Positions 1 to 5,805 of a stretch of 5,805 nt of DNA are shown here, in pieces; the first letter of the stretch is position 1; every line of letters starts with the position of its first letter. The position numbers and the translations under genes were made by a program. This DNA is from Leptolyngbyaceae cyanobacterium SM1_3_5 (GTDB lineage Bacteria > Cyanobacteriota > Cyanobacteriia > Elainellales > Elainellaceae): contig JAAUTJ010000351.1 in assembly GCA_012031475.1 (NCBI GenBank), positions 1 to 5,805 on the forward strand, read 5' to 3'. The notes below the pieces were generated by a model. It ran no database searches, was not told the origin of the DNA, and saw only the letters and a list, made by a program, of their open reading frames with translations.

Positions 1-397
1 ATCAAATTGCTCAAACAATGCCTCAATCAAGTTCTGCTGCGTCAATTGTTTGCGAAACAGCCACACCGTTGTCGCATCGGGGGACTTCATCGGCCAGTCC
101 CAAGCCGAGAAACTGCATGAATGACAAGCGGTCACTCACTGGGTACTCTAATTCTTCATCGCTGATGTTGTACAACTGCTGCAACACCAAGAGCTTAAAC
201 ATCACAATCACATCGATTGGTTTACGTCCTGCCTGGCTTTTGCGCGGTTTATCATGAACCCCATCAAGCAACGAGCGAAACGTCTCCCAAGGAACAATCT
301 CATTGAGGCGAACCAGTAAATCCTTCTTTGCATTGAGCTTGCTTTGACGTGTTTCCCAATCCCAAAAGCCTGGCTGTCTCATTGAACTGTACTCCAT
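1..397 (-). pseudogene. IS5-family transposase, N-terminal part, frameshifted and cut by the window edge
   Basis: The protein opens MEYSSMRQPGFWDWE and carries the typical IS5 N-terminal (DUF772-like) region: a helical segment with GRKPIDVIVMFKLLVLQQLY at residues 57-76, then NISDEELEYPVSDRLSFMQF at 77-96 and FLGLGLADEVP at 96-106. After Pro106 the frame turns into nonsense and stops at 23-25, while the neighbouring frame continues as DATTVWLFRKQLTQQNLIEA to the window edge, exactly the family continuation. The slip point is a run of five G (79-83; CCCCC in the sense direction); removing one base restores the frame. The start at 397 is backed by AGAAGG just upstream (Shine-Dalgarno, about 4 bases away). 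The catalytic DDE residues lie beyond the edge. Alternatives to a dead gene are a base-call error or a +1 slip at CCC-C. Confidence 0.82.
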
Positions 398-468
398 TAC
401 CTTCTATCTCTATGATCTCATACTTGTCTCAACTCAAGACAGCAGAAAATGAATTTTTCGAGGTGCCC
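1..468 (-). mobile_element. IS5-family insertion sequence, promoter-proximal end (partial)
   Basis: The stretch holds the start of an IS5-type transposase gene reading leftward plus about 70 bases of leader up to a likely element end. The end is placed near 467-471 because GAGGTGCC is followed by CTAG (468-471), and IS5 elements commonly target and duplicate YTAR/CTAG-type sites; the other end and the second copy of the target lie outside the window, so neither the terminal repeat nor the duplication can be confirmed. The transposase identification is solid; the exact boundary is a guess good to several bases. The insertion lies about 100 bases beyond the 3' end of the marR gene, so it does not interrupt any gene visible here. 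Confidence 0.7.
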
Positions 469-573
469 TAGGGAAATCTTAGCAATTTAGAAAAACTTGC
501 CCAATTAACAAGATGCGTTTGCCCTGGATATCTCCGAAGTAATATCGGAACAATTAGTACAGCACTCACTCGC

Positions 574-1035
574 TCAGTGCGGAGGTTTAGTTTCATTCAA
601 GCTAGCGATGCATTGGTGAAGATGATGATTAAACTGCTCCTTTTCCTCAGCGCTAAATGCTGAGAAGGCACGGGCTTCGATCTGTTCGGCGATCTGCTCA
701 CCCTTTTGCAACAGCAATTCACTTTGAGGGGTGAGATAGGTTTTCACCACTCGCCCAGTTGCCGCTTCTCGCCGGGTAATTAACTGCGCTTTTTCTAGGC
801 GTTGCAGCATGGTCGCAACCGCTTGGGGTGTAACTTTCACCAGTCGCGCAATTTCTGCTCCTGATGCGCCAGGGTGATCGCGCAACTGGCGCAGGGTATC
901 CCACTGGGCTAGACCTAAACCAAACTCAGACAGGGCTGTTTCAAAGGCAGCATTCAGCGCTAACATCGTTTGCTCCATGTTGAGTACGGTTTGATAGCGC
1001 AGTGGGCGATCGGATGGCTTCCGGGGCGTTGACAA
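574..1035 (-). CDS. MarR-family transcriptional regulator
   Basis: A 153-residue protein of normal MarR length, expected to act as a cytoplasmic dimer that binds palindromic operators and lets go on binding a small ligand. The winged helix spans about residues 45-105: WDTLRQLRDHPGASGAEIAR leads into the recognition helix TPQAVATMLQRLEKA (69-83), followed by the wing TRREAATGRVVKTYLT (87-102). Flanking helices (about 12-40 and 105-148) form the dimer interface. The only cysteine is C142, so an OhrR-type N-terminal redox switch is unlikely. The start is a TTG without an obvious Shine-Dalgarno; the in-frame ATG at residue 20 (976-978) would cut into the first helix, so TTG is preferred but not certain. 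The gene is divergent from the exporter operon and shares a 160-base control region containing repeated dyads, which points to autoregulation and local control of the exporter. The ligand cannot be inferred. Confidence 0.9.
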   Translation of the reverse strand: MSTPRKPSDRPLRYQTVLNMEQTMLALNAAFETALSEFGLGLAQWDTLRQLRDHPGASGAEIARLVKVTPQAVATMLQRLEKAQLITRREAATGRVVKTYLTPQSELLLQKGEQIAEQIEARAFSAFSAEEKEQFNHHLHQCIASLNETKPPH

Positions 1036-1079
1036 GGCTGATAACCAGTGACGAATTGATTCAACTTCATTTTAAGTTT

Positions 1080-1133
1080 ATATCAACAGGTTGACATATC
1101 TGAATCAATATGTTTATATCAATATGTTGATTC
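1080..1133. promoter_or_regulatory. Cluster of three dyad boxes, probable MarR operator
   Basis: Three copies of ATCAA-N4-TTGAT-like boxes lie in the divergent gap: box A ATCAACAGGTTGAC (1082-1095), box B ATCAATATGTTTAT (1104-1117) and box C ATCAATATGTTGAT (1118-1131). B and C are head-to-tail with 13 of 14 bases identical. Box A extends into a dyad of 8-base arms, 1080-1087 and 1090-1097, matching at 7 of 8 positions around AG. Box C has perfect 5-base arms, and GAATCAA (1102-1108) pairs with TTGATTC (1127-1133). Centre spacings are 22 and 14 bases. Size, symmetry and TTGA/TCAA arms suit a MarR dimer site, and the position between a marR gene and its neighbouring operon fits. Binding by this protein is inference. 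Confidence 0.68.
1091..1120 (+). promoter_or_regulatory. Probable sigma-70-type promoter of the exporter operon
   Basis: A perfect -35 TTGACA lies at 1091-1096, followed after 18 bases by TATATC (1115-1120), or after 17 by TTATAT (1114-1119), as the -10. Transcription would begin near 1127, giving a leader of about 70 bases before the ATG at 1196. The -35 is the right arm of operator box A and the -10 straddles the junction of boxes B and C, so a repressor on these boxes would block polymerase directly. Minus-strand elements for marR, for example TTGATT (1108-1103) with GATATA (1084-1079), overlap the same stretch but are weaker. Confidence 0.6.
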
Positions 1134-1195
1134 TAATGCTCCATCCTAGCCTGCTGGGGTGAAGCCGTGTTATTCACTCCTCAGGCTTTTCTTCG

Positions 1196-2375
1196 ATGAT
1201 GAGTCAGCTTCTATCAAAACCGCCGAAACGGTGGACAATCGCGCTGGTTGCTGCGGCAACTGTAATCACGGGTGCATCGGTTTATTACGGATTTTCTCAA
1301 CTTCAGCCCTCTGAACAAGCTCCACCAGTTGCCCCTCAAGTGCGACAAGTCGCGGCGCTCGGTCGTCTAGAGCCAGTCTCAGAGATCGTCCGAGTGTCAG
1401 TTCCAGTGACGCTGAATAACGATCGCGTTGCCCAACTGCTCGTCGATCGCGGCGATCGCGTCCAAGCCGGACAGGTGATTGCGATTTTAGCCAGTCGCGA
1501 TCGCCTGCAAGCCGCTCTGTTGGAGGCGCAAAAGCAAGTCAGCGTTGCTCAAGCCAGTCTGGGTCAAGTTCAAGCGGGAGCTAGACAAGGCGCGATTGCT
1601 GCCCAGCAAGCGGAGATTCGTCGTTTGGAAGCAGAGCGTCAAGGCACTGTCGCGGCGCAGGTGGCAACTGTCGATCGATTGGCATCCGAACTGAGAAACG
1701 CGGAAACCGAGTCCAGCCGCTATCAATCTTTATTTGAGCAAGGAGCCGTCTCCGCCTCCTTGCGCGACAGCAAACGGCTGACCTTTGAGACCGCGCAGCG
1801 CAGTTTGCAAGAAGCTCAGGCGGTACTGCAACGGACTCAGACTACCAGCCCGCAGGAACTGAATCGAGCGAGAGCAACCCTCAGTGAAATTGCAGAAGTG
1901 CGGCCAACGGATATTCAGGCAGCCGAGGCAGAAGTGGAGCGATCGCAAGCAGCGGTCAAACAGGCCGAGGCCAATTTAGCGGAAACCTACATTCGTGCCC
2001 CAATTGCAGGTCGGGTCTTAAACCTGCTTGCCAAAGCCGGAGAAGCTGTTGGCACGAGCGGCGTGGTGGAACTGGGACAAACCGATCGGATGGAAGTTGT
2101 GGCAGAAGTTTACCAAACTGATATCAGCAAAATTCGAGTCGGACAGTCAGCGACCATTACCGGAGAATCTTTCGCGGGCGAAGTCGTTGGTACGGTTCAT
2201 CAGGTCGGGCTTCAGGTCGTTCAACAGCAAGTTTCTAGCAGCACACCGGGGAAACCTCGATCGCCGCGTGATCGAGGTGCGAATTCGCCTTGACCCAGAA
2301 AACAGCGAACGAGTTGCGAATCTGACGAATTTGCAGGTACAAGTCGCAATCCAGCTACCGCTCACGACACCTTAA
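1196..2375 (+). CDS. devB: DevB-like (HlyD-family) membrane fusion protein of an ABC exporter, frameshifted near its 3' end
   Basis: Periplasmic adaptor that would link the DevC/DevA inner-membrane pump to a TolC-type channel. Residues 15-35 form one N-terminal membrane anchor. The DevB hallmark ALGRLEP is at 54-60, the first lipoyl half-motif VDRGDRVQAGQVIAIL at 83-98, a long Ala/Gln/Glu-rich coiled-coil hairpin at about 104-264, the second lipoyl half IRAPIAGRVL at 266-275, then the beta-barrel part (VAEVYQTDISKIRVGQSATI, 302-321). The uninterrupted frame ends at 2293 (365 residues) in a non-family tail. The conserved ending continues one frame over, from about 2253 to the TAA at 2373-2375 (NLDRRVIEVRIRLDPENSER, then LTNLQVQVAIQL). 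Dropping one base near GGGGAAA (2248-2254) gives 392 residues, normal for DevB. Adjacent ATGs at 1196 and 1199 are both possible starts; no strong ribosome site is visible. As read, the protein would lack its last barrel/membrane-proximal part and may be non-functional. Confidence 0.88.
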
Positions 2376-2378
2376 TTT

Positions 2379-3548
2379 ATGTTTCGCAAACTGCTTAAAA
2401 AAACGCCGCTCGCTTGGCTTCAGGTGACGCGAGAAAAACAACGTCTGGCTGTGGCACTCGCGGGAATTGCCTTTGCAGATGTGTTGATGTTTGTTCAGCT
2501 TGGCCTCAACGAAACGCTTTATGATTCGGCGGCGATCGTGCAAAATGCACTGCAAGGCGATCTGTTTTTAATCAATCCCATTTCAGAGGCGCTTCAGTCA
2601 GTTAAATCATTTCCCAGAGAACGACTTTATCAAGCAGCAGGAGTGGATACGGTTGAATCCGTCACCTCGATCTACATGGGGCGAGCAAATTGGCGCAATC
2701 CCCAGCAAACTCAACGGGAGCGGACGGTTTTAACGATTGGCGTTAATCCAGCTCAAGAGGTGTTTACGATACCAGGAATCCAACAGCAAATTGACCAGTT
2801 GAAGCCGTTAAATCGCGTCATCTTCGATCGCGCTAGCCGAGCTGAATTTGGCGATATTGCCACGCTGTTTGAGGAGTCGAACCCACTTTCGGTTCAAATC
2901 AACGATCAGCAACTTTGGGTCGCAGGTCTATTTACAATGGGCGTCTCGTTCGGCGGAGATGGCACGATGATTACCAGCGATTCTACATTTTTGCGGTTAT
3001 TTCCCGATCGCCAACCCAATCAAATCGACATTGGTTTAATTAAGCTAAAACCCGGAGCGAATCTAGAACAAACTCAAGCCCTTCTTAAATCTAATTTGCC
3101 CGCTGATGTACTGATATTAACTCGCACTGAGTTTGGCGATCGCGAAAAGCAATATTGGTCAAGCAGTACGCCGACTGGATTCATTTTTGGGTTTGGAACA
3201 GTGATTGGTTTTGTGGTTGGCATTGTGATTGTGTACCAAATTCTTTACTCTGACGTGTCCGAGCATTTATCGGAGTACGCCACCTTAAAAGCAATGGGCT
3301 ACAGCGATCGATTTTTGGTCGGAATTCTGATTCAAGAAGCACTTATCCTCGCGGTACTTGGGTTTATTCCCGGATTTTTACTTTCAACAGGTTTCTATGT
3401 CATTGCAGCCCAAGCAACGCTTTTACCGATCGGCATGACTGCAAGCCGTGCCGTTTTCGTTTTGGGATTAACCATCGCGATGTGTACCATTTCGGGCGGC
3501 GTGGCGATGCGGAAGTTATCAGCGGCTGATCCGGCTGATATTTTCTGA
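2379..3548 (+). CDS. devC: DevC-like ABC exporter permease (FtsX/MacB-type fold)
   Basis: Inner-membrane permease of the exporter, 389 residues and full length for DevC (about 385). It starts MFRKLLKKTPLAWLQVTREK, followed by TM1 at about 23-43, a long periplasmic domain at about 45-262 (the MacB-PCD-like region), and an FtsX-type C-terminal domain: TM2 about 266-289, then the cytoplasmic segment SEHLSEYATLKAMGYSDRF (294-312) that corresponds to the coupling region contacting the ATPase, TM3 about 313-345 and TM4 about 356-376. The chain ends SAADPADIF, typical of the family. The ATG lies 3 bases after the corrected devB stop with no clear Shine-Dalgarno, so translation is probably coupled to devB; in that case the devB frameshift, if real, would also reduce DevC. 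No internal damage is seen. DevB and DevA homologues flank it, which supports the assignment over a generic MacB permease. Confidence 0.93.
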   Translation: MFRKLLKKTPLAWLQVTREKQRLAVALAGIAFADVLMFVQLGLNETLYDSAAIVQNALQGDLFLINPISEALQSVKSFPRERLYQAAGVDTVESVTSIYMGRANWRNPQQTQRERTVLTIGVNPAQEVFTIPGIQQQIDQLKPLNRVIFDRASRAEFGDIATLFEESNPLSVQINDQQLWVAGLFTMGVSFGGDGTMITSDSTFLRLFPDRQPNQIDIGLIKLKPGANLEQTQALLKSNLPADVLILTRTEFGDREKQYWSSSTPTGFIFGFGTVIGFVVGIVIVYQILYSDVSEHLSEYATLKAMGYSDRFLVGILIQEALILAVLGFIPGFLLSTGFYVIAAQATLLPIGMTASRAVFVLGLTIAMCTISGGVAMRKLSAADPADIF

Positions 3549-3550
3549 GG
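3547..3550 (+). promoter_or_regulatory. Ribosome binding site favouring the upstream start at 3561
   Basis: GAGG overlaps the TGA stop of devC (3546-3548) and stands 10 bases before ATG 3561. The alternative start at 3614 has only pyrimidine-rich sequence (TTGCTCCCACTG) in front of it and no Shine-Dalgarno. This supports 3561 as the real start of the DUF2721-like gene. Confidence 0.5.
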
Positions 3551-3560
3551 CACGTTTGCC

Positions 3561-4249
3561 ATGAATGCCGAGATTGTCACACAGATTATCCAAATGATTT
3601 TGCTCCCACTGTAATGGTTTCAACCTGTACATTAATTCAAAGTGGTGTGTTAGGACGTTACAGCAACGTGGGCACGCGCATCCGCTCGCTCACTCGTGAA
3701 CGGGCGGAGTTTCTATCAACCAACGAGATGCCAGTTGAATGGTGTCAAGCAGGGCTAACTACAATCGATGGGCAACTGCTACATCTATCGCGTCGGCATC
3801 GTTTAATTCAAAAAGCTGTTTTAACGCTTTACAGCGCAGTTTTGGCTTTTCTGTTTTCGATGGTCGCCATTGCGATCGCCCAAATGCTGAATGGGGTCTC
3901 GATCGCAATGGCAGCTTTGGTCTTATTTCTACTGGGAACAGGGCTATTAGTCATTGGCGTTGTTTTAGCTGCTTTAGAAGTCCGCATTTCCCATCAGGCG
4001 GTGCAGGCCGAGATGAAATGGGTGATGACGCTAATGAAAACTGCACTTAATTCACCTCCCGCTTCGCTTCAAGACGCCATTTTGATGTTGCTTCAAGAAG
4101 CTCCTCAAACTAAACAGGAGTTAAGCGATCGGTTGCAGCGATCAATTCCCGTAATCACCCAATCCTTACGCGCCCTGCTTGCTCAAAGAAAAATTAAGCG
4201 AAGGCAGCTTGCCACCATCACTCAATACTGTCTAACTCATGATGCGTAA
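3561..4249 (+). CDS. DUF2721-like membrane protein with a C-terminal winged-helix-like domain, frameshifted near its start
   Basis: The long open frame starts at ATG 3614 (211 residues), but the family-like N-terminus lies upstream in another frame: ATG 3561 encodes MNAEIVTQIIQMILLPL and stops at TAA 3612-3614. One missing base near 3609-3613 (CTGTAATG where CTGGTAATG would read through) joins them into about 229 residues. GAGG at 3547-3550, overlapping the devC stop, is well placed for ATG 3561. The joined chain has a first membrane segment across the junction, a basic loop with RYSNVGTRIRSLTRER (15-30 of the 3614 frame) typical of DUF2721, then two membrane segments (about 68-89 and 95-121). 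Residues 152-208 look like a winged helix: SLQDAILMLLQEA, KQELSDRL, IPVITQSLRALLAQRKI, then a basic wing KRRQLATITQYCL. Positive-inside reasoning puts this domain in the cytoplasm. The function is unknown. Its place between permease and ATPase genes suggests a regulatory or accessory role. The TAATG overlap could alternatively be genuine stop-start coupling of two small frames. Confidence 0.72.
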
Positions 4250-4251
4250 TC

Positions 4252-4256
4252 AAGGA
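4252..4256 (+). promoter_or_regulatory. Ribosome binding site for the GTG start of devA
   Basis: AAGGA lies 8 bases before GTG 4265, an ideal spacing. It supports the GTG start just after the stop at 4247-4249 of the preceding gene. Confidence 0.65.
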
Positions 4257-4264
4257 AACCCGCT

Positions 4265-5002
4265 GTGATTCAATCTTGGAAGCCTGCTCAAACTGACTCA
4301 AATCCGGTGATTGTTGCGAGTCACCTGAACCACTATTTCGGGGAAGGTGAGCTACGCAAGCAAGCTTTGTTTGATATTAACCTAACAATTCATGCTGGAG
4401 AAATCGTGATTATGACTGGGCCATCAGGCTCCGGAAAAACGACTTTGTTAACCTTGATGGGCGGATTGCGATCGGCGCAGGAGGGTAGTCTGCAAATCTT
4501 GGGACAGGAAATTCGTGGAGCGGCTAAGCAGCAGTTGATGCAACTGCGGCGAAAAATTGGCTACATTTTTCAGGCACACAATTTGCTCACCTATCTGACT
4601 GCAAAGCAAAACGTGCGAATGTCGTTAGAACTGCACGATGAGAAATACGAATCGCAAAATATTGATGCGATCGCAACCGAAATGCTAACCGTTGTGGGAC
4701 TCAAGCCGCGCATTGACTATTACGCGGACAGCCTTTCGGGTGGACAAAAACAGCGCGTGGCGATCGCTCGTGCCTTGGTGAGCCATCCTCAAATCGTGTT
4801 GGCTGATGAACCGACTGCCGCCTTGGATAAAAAATCAGGCCGCGATGTGGTGGAAATTATGCAAAGACTGGCAAAAGAACAAGGCTGCACGATTTTACTC
4901 GTCACACACGATAACCGCATTTTGGATATTGCCGATCGCATTGTCTACATGGAAGATGGTCGATTAGCCGACCGCCCCGATGCCGTTGCTGCGCTGGAAT
5001 AG
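4265..5002 (+). CDS. devA: DevA-like ABC exporter ATPase
   Basis: Cytoplasmic ATPase that powers the DevB/DevC exporter; 245 residues, usual for DevA and for the LolD/MacB-type ATPases. All nucleotide-binding motifs are intact: Walker A GPSGSGKT (52-59), Q-loop at Q103 (YIFQAHNLL), signature LSGGQ (157-161) followed by KQRVAIARAL, Walker B IVLADEP with catalytic E182, D-loop ALD (186-188) and switch histidine H215 (LLVTHDNR). The segment HYFGEGELRKQALFDINLTI (23-42) is typical of DevA. It starts with GTG preceded by AAGGA, 15 bases after the DUF2721-like gene, so it belongs to the same operon. Gene order B-C-(DUF2721)-A differs from the compact devBCA order by the inserted gene. The substrate cannot be read from an ATPase; glycolipid export is known for the Anabaena heterocyst member, but many paralogues do other jobs. 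Confidence 0.95.
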   Translation: MIQSWKPAQTDSNPVIVASHLNHYFGEGELRKQALFDINLTIHAGEIVIMTGPSGSGKTTLLTLMGGLRSAQEGSLQILGQEIRGAAKQQLMQLRRKIGYIFQAHNLLTYLTAKQNVRMSLELHDEKYESQNIDAIATEMLTVVGLKPRIDYYADSLSGGQKQRVAIARALVSHPQIVLADEPTAALDKKSGRDVVEIMQRLAKEQGCTILLVTHDNRILDIADRIVYMEDGRLADRPDAVAALE

Positions 5003-5040
5003 GTTCAATGTCAACTGCATTTCAATCCACGTGAGGATTC

Positions 5041-5805
5041 ATGATTTCCTATCAAAAACTACCCCAATGGCTCAAAATCACCCTGCCCTTTCCCCTGATT
5101 TTTCTTAATGGCTGGCTGATCCTTCTGCTTTGCCAATACTTGCAGCCTGTGTCGAGTATTGTCCTGGCCGCCTGTTTGATTGCCTTTCTCTTAGATTATC
5201 CGATCGCCTTTTTAGAGCAGCGAGGATTGCGACGAATTTGGGCGATCGGGCTGGTTCTGCTGCCAGCATTTGTGTTAATCAGCGTACTGGGTTTGGGGCT
5301 TTTGCCGATCGTCTTTGAGCAATTGCAAGAGTTTGGCAACCGCCTACCTGCTTGGCTAGAAGAAGCGCAGAAGCAGGTTCCTAAGCTGAGTGAAATTGCC
5401 ATCTTTCAAAACCTTCCGATCGATCTCAACAGCTTGACGGCAGACTTAAGCAATCAGATTTCCAGAACACTACAATCTGCATCGAGCCAGGTGATTGATT
5501 TAGCCTTTAGTGCGATTAATAGCGCTTTGAATCTTCTGTTAATTTTGGTGCTAACGATTTTCTTAGTGTTCACTGGCAAGCCGCTGTGGAATGGGCTGCT
5601 CACTTGGTTGCCTGCTCCTTGGAATGCTCAAATTCAAGAGGCACTGCGGCAAAGCTTTCAGGGATATTTTGCAGGGCAAGCCACGATCGCCACGATTCAA
5701 AGCTTCGTACTCATGGCTGTGTTTTTACTCATGCAAATTCCATTCGGGTTGTTGTTTGGTTTAACCATCGGGCTTGCGAGTTTAATTCCCTTGTTGGCGA
5801 GTCGT
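5041..5805 (+). CDS. AI-2E/PerM-family (UPF0118) membrane transporter, C-terminus beyond the window
   Basis: The frame from ATG 5041 stays open for 255 codons to the right edge; family members are about 340-370 residues, so roughly a quarter to a third is missing. The protein starts MISYQKLPQWLKITLPF. It has membrane segments at about 15-31 and 36-55, a third at about 66-90, then an amphipathic soluble stretch at about 92-155 (LPAWLEEAQKQVPKLSEIA), a hydrophobic stretch at about 160-178 ending FLVFTGKPLW, the family-like SFQGYFAGQATIATI (205-219) and the conserved FGLTIGLASLIPLL (239-252). GAGGA (5033-5037) lies 3 bases before the ATG, rather close but usable. It begins 38 bases after devA on the same strand, so it may be the distal operon gene. 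Members have been linked to autoinducer-2 or ion (for example Na+/H+) transport; no substrate is evident here. Confidence 0.88.
   Translation, partial: MISYQKLPQWLKITLPFPLIFLNGWLILLLCQYLQPVSSIVLAACLIAFLLDYPIAFLEQRGLRRIWAIGLVLLPAFVLISVLGLGLLPIVFEQLQEFGNRLPAWLEEAQKQVPKLSEIAIFQNLPIDLNSLTADLSNQISRTLQSASSQVIDLAFSAINSALNLLLILVLTIFLVFTGKPLWNGLLTWLPAPWNAQIQEALRQSFQGYFAGQATIATIQSFVLMAVFLLMQIPFGLLFGLTIGLASLIPLLASR

Larger units (their letters stand above)
1452..4767. repeat. HIP1 octamers (GCGATCGC), seven dispersed copies
   Basis: Exact copies of the palindrome GCGATCGC start at 1452, 1497, 1939, 3136, 3872, 4667 and 4760. All fall inside the operon genes; none is in the IS region, in marR, in the intergenic spacer or in the last gene. 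HIP1 is highly over-represented in many cyanobacterial genomes and is the main compositional clue to the host. Its absence left of 1450 is compatible with the IS being foreign, but the region is too short for this to mean much. Confidence 0.85.

Noticed and set aside
532..548. Small inverted repeat TCCGA-N7-TCGGA between the IS and marR, considered as a marR terminator.
   Set aside because: The stem is only 5 bases and no T run follows on either strand; it could be chance.
562..580. GCACT-N9-AGTGC hairpin overlapping the marR stop codon.
   Set aside because: Short stem, large loop and no T run, so not a convincing intrinsic terminator.
1104..1131. Tandem 14-base repeats considered as the beginning of a CRISPR or iteron array.
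   Set aside because: Only two adjacent copies plus one diverged copy, no spacers, and placement on a promoter fits operators better.
1487..1948. Two minus-strand frames of 72-79 codons opposite devB.
   Set aside because: They are antisense to the strongly conserved coiled-coil region and have no ribosome site or recognisable motif.
2028..2375. A separate 115-codon plus-strand gene overlapping devB.
   Set aside because: Only its last third (after about 2253) has family-like sequence, and that is the missing end of DevB; the earlier part is a shadow of devB in another frame.
3739..4050. A 103-codon plus-strand frame inside the DUF2721-like gene.
   Set aside because: Low-complexity Ser/Phe/Arg-rich translation with no family resemblance, fully covered by the real gene in another frame.
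5130..5402. Short open frames on both strands near the right end.
   Set aside because: They are shadows of the AI-2E/PerM-family gene, which stays open from 5041 to the window edge.

Overview
The window looks like a filamentous or otherwise large-genome cyanobacterium. Seven copies of the octamer GCGATCGC (the cyanobacterial HIP1 repeat) lie between 1452 and 4767, and the main gene set is a DevBCA-type exporter, a family concentrated in cyanobacteria. Genus cannot be read from the sequence.

Layout. Positions 1 to about 470 hold the 5' end of an IS5-family insertion sequence on the minus strand; its transposase runs off the left edge and is frameshifted. A minus-strand gene for a MarR-family repressor (574-1035) follows. 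The 160-base gap between it and the next gene contains three ATCAA-N4-TTGAT-type boxes laid over a plus-strand promoter with a perfect TTGACA -35. From 1196 to the right edge all genes are on the plus strand with short gaps: a periplasmic adaptor (devB-like, 1196-2375), an FtsX-fold permease (devC-like, 2379-3548), a DUF2721-like membrane protein with a C-terminal winged-helix segment (3561-4249), an ABC ATPase (devA-like, 4265-5002) and an AI-2E/PerM-family membrane protein (5041 to the edge, incomplete).

How the genes work together (inference from family knowledge). DevB, DevC and DevA homologues form an inner-membrane ABC exporter that joins a TolC-type outer-membrane channel not present here. 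The MarR protein probably represses the exporter operon, and itself, from the overlapping boxes and releases on binding a ligand, so this reads as an inducible efflux or envelope-export system rather than the heterocyst glycolipid exporter itself. The DUF2721/winged-helix gene between permease and ATPase is the least familiar element.

Oddity. Three genes (transposase, devB, DUF2721 gene) each need a one-base frame correction near 79-83, 2248-2254 and 3609-3614. Away from these points the reading frames look well preserved. This suggests either base-calling or assembly indels, or recent damage to the locus; the sequence alone cannot decide.
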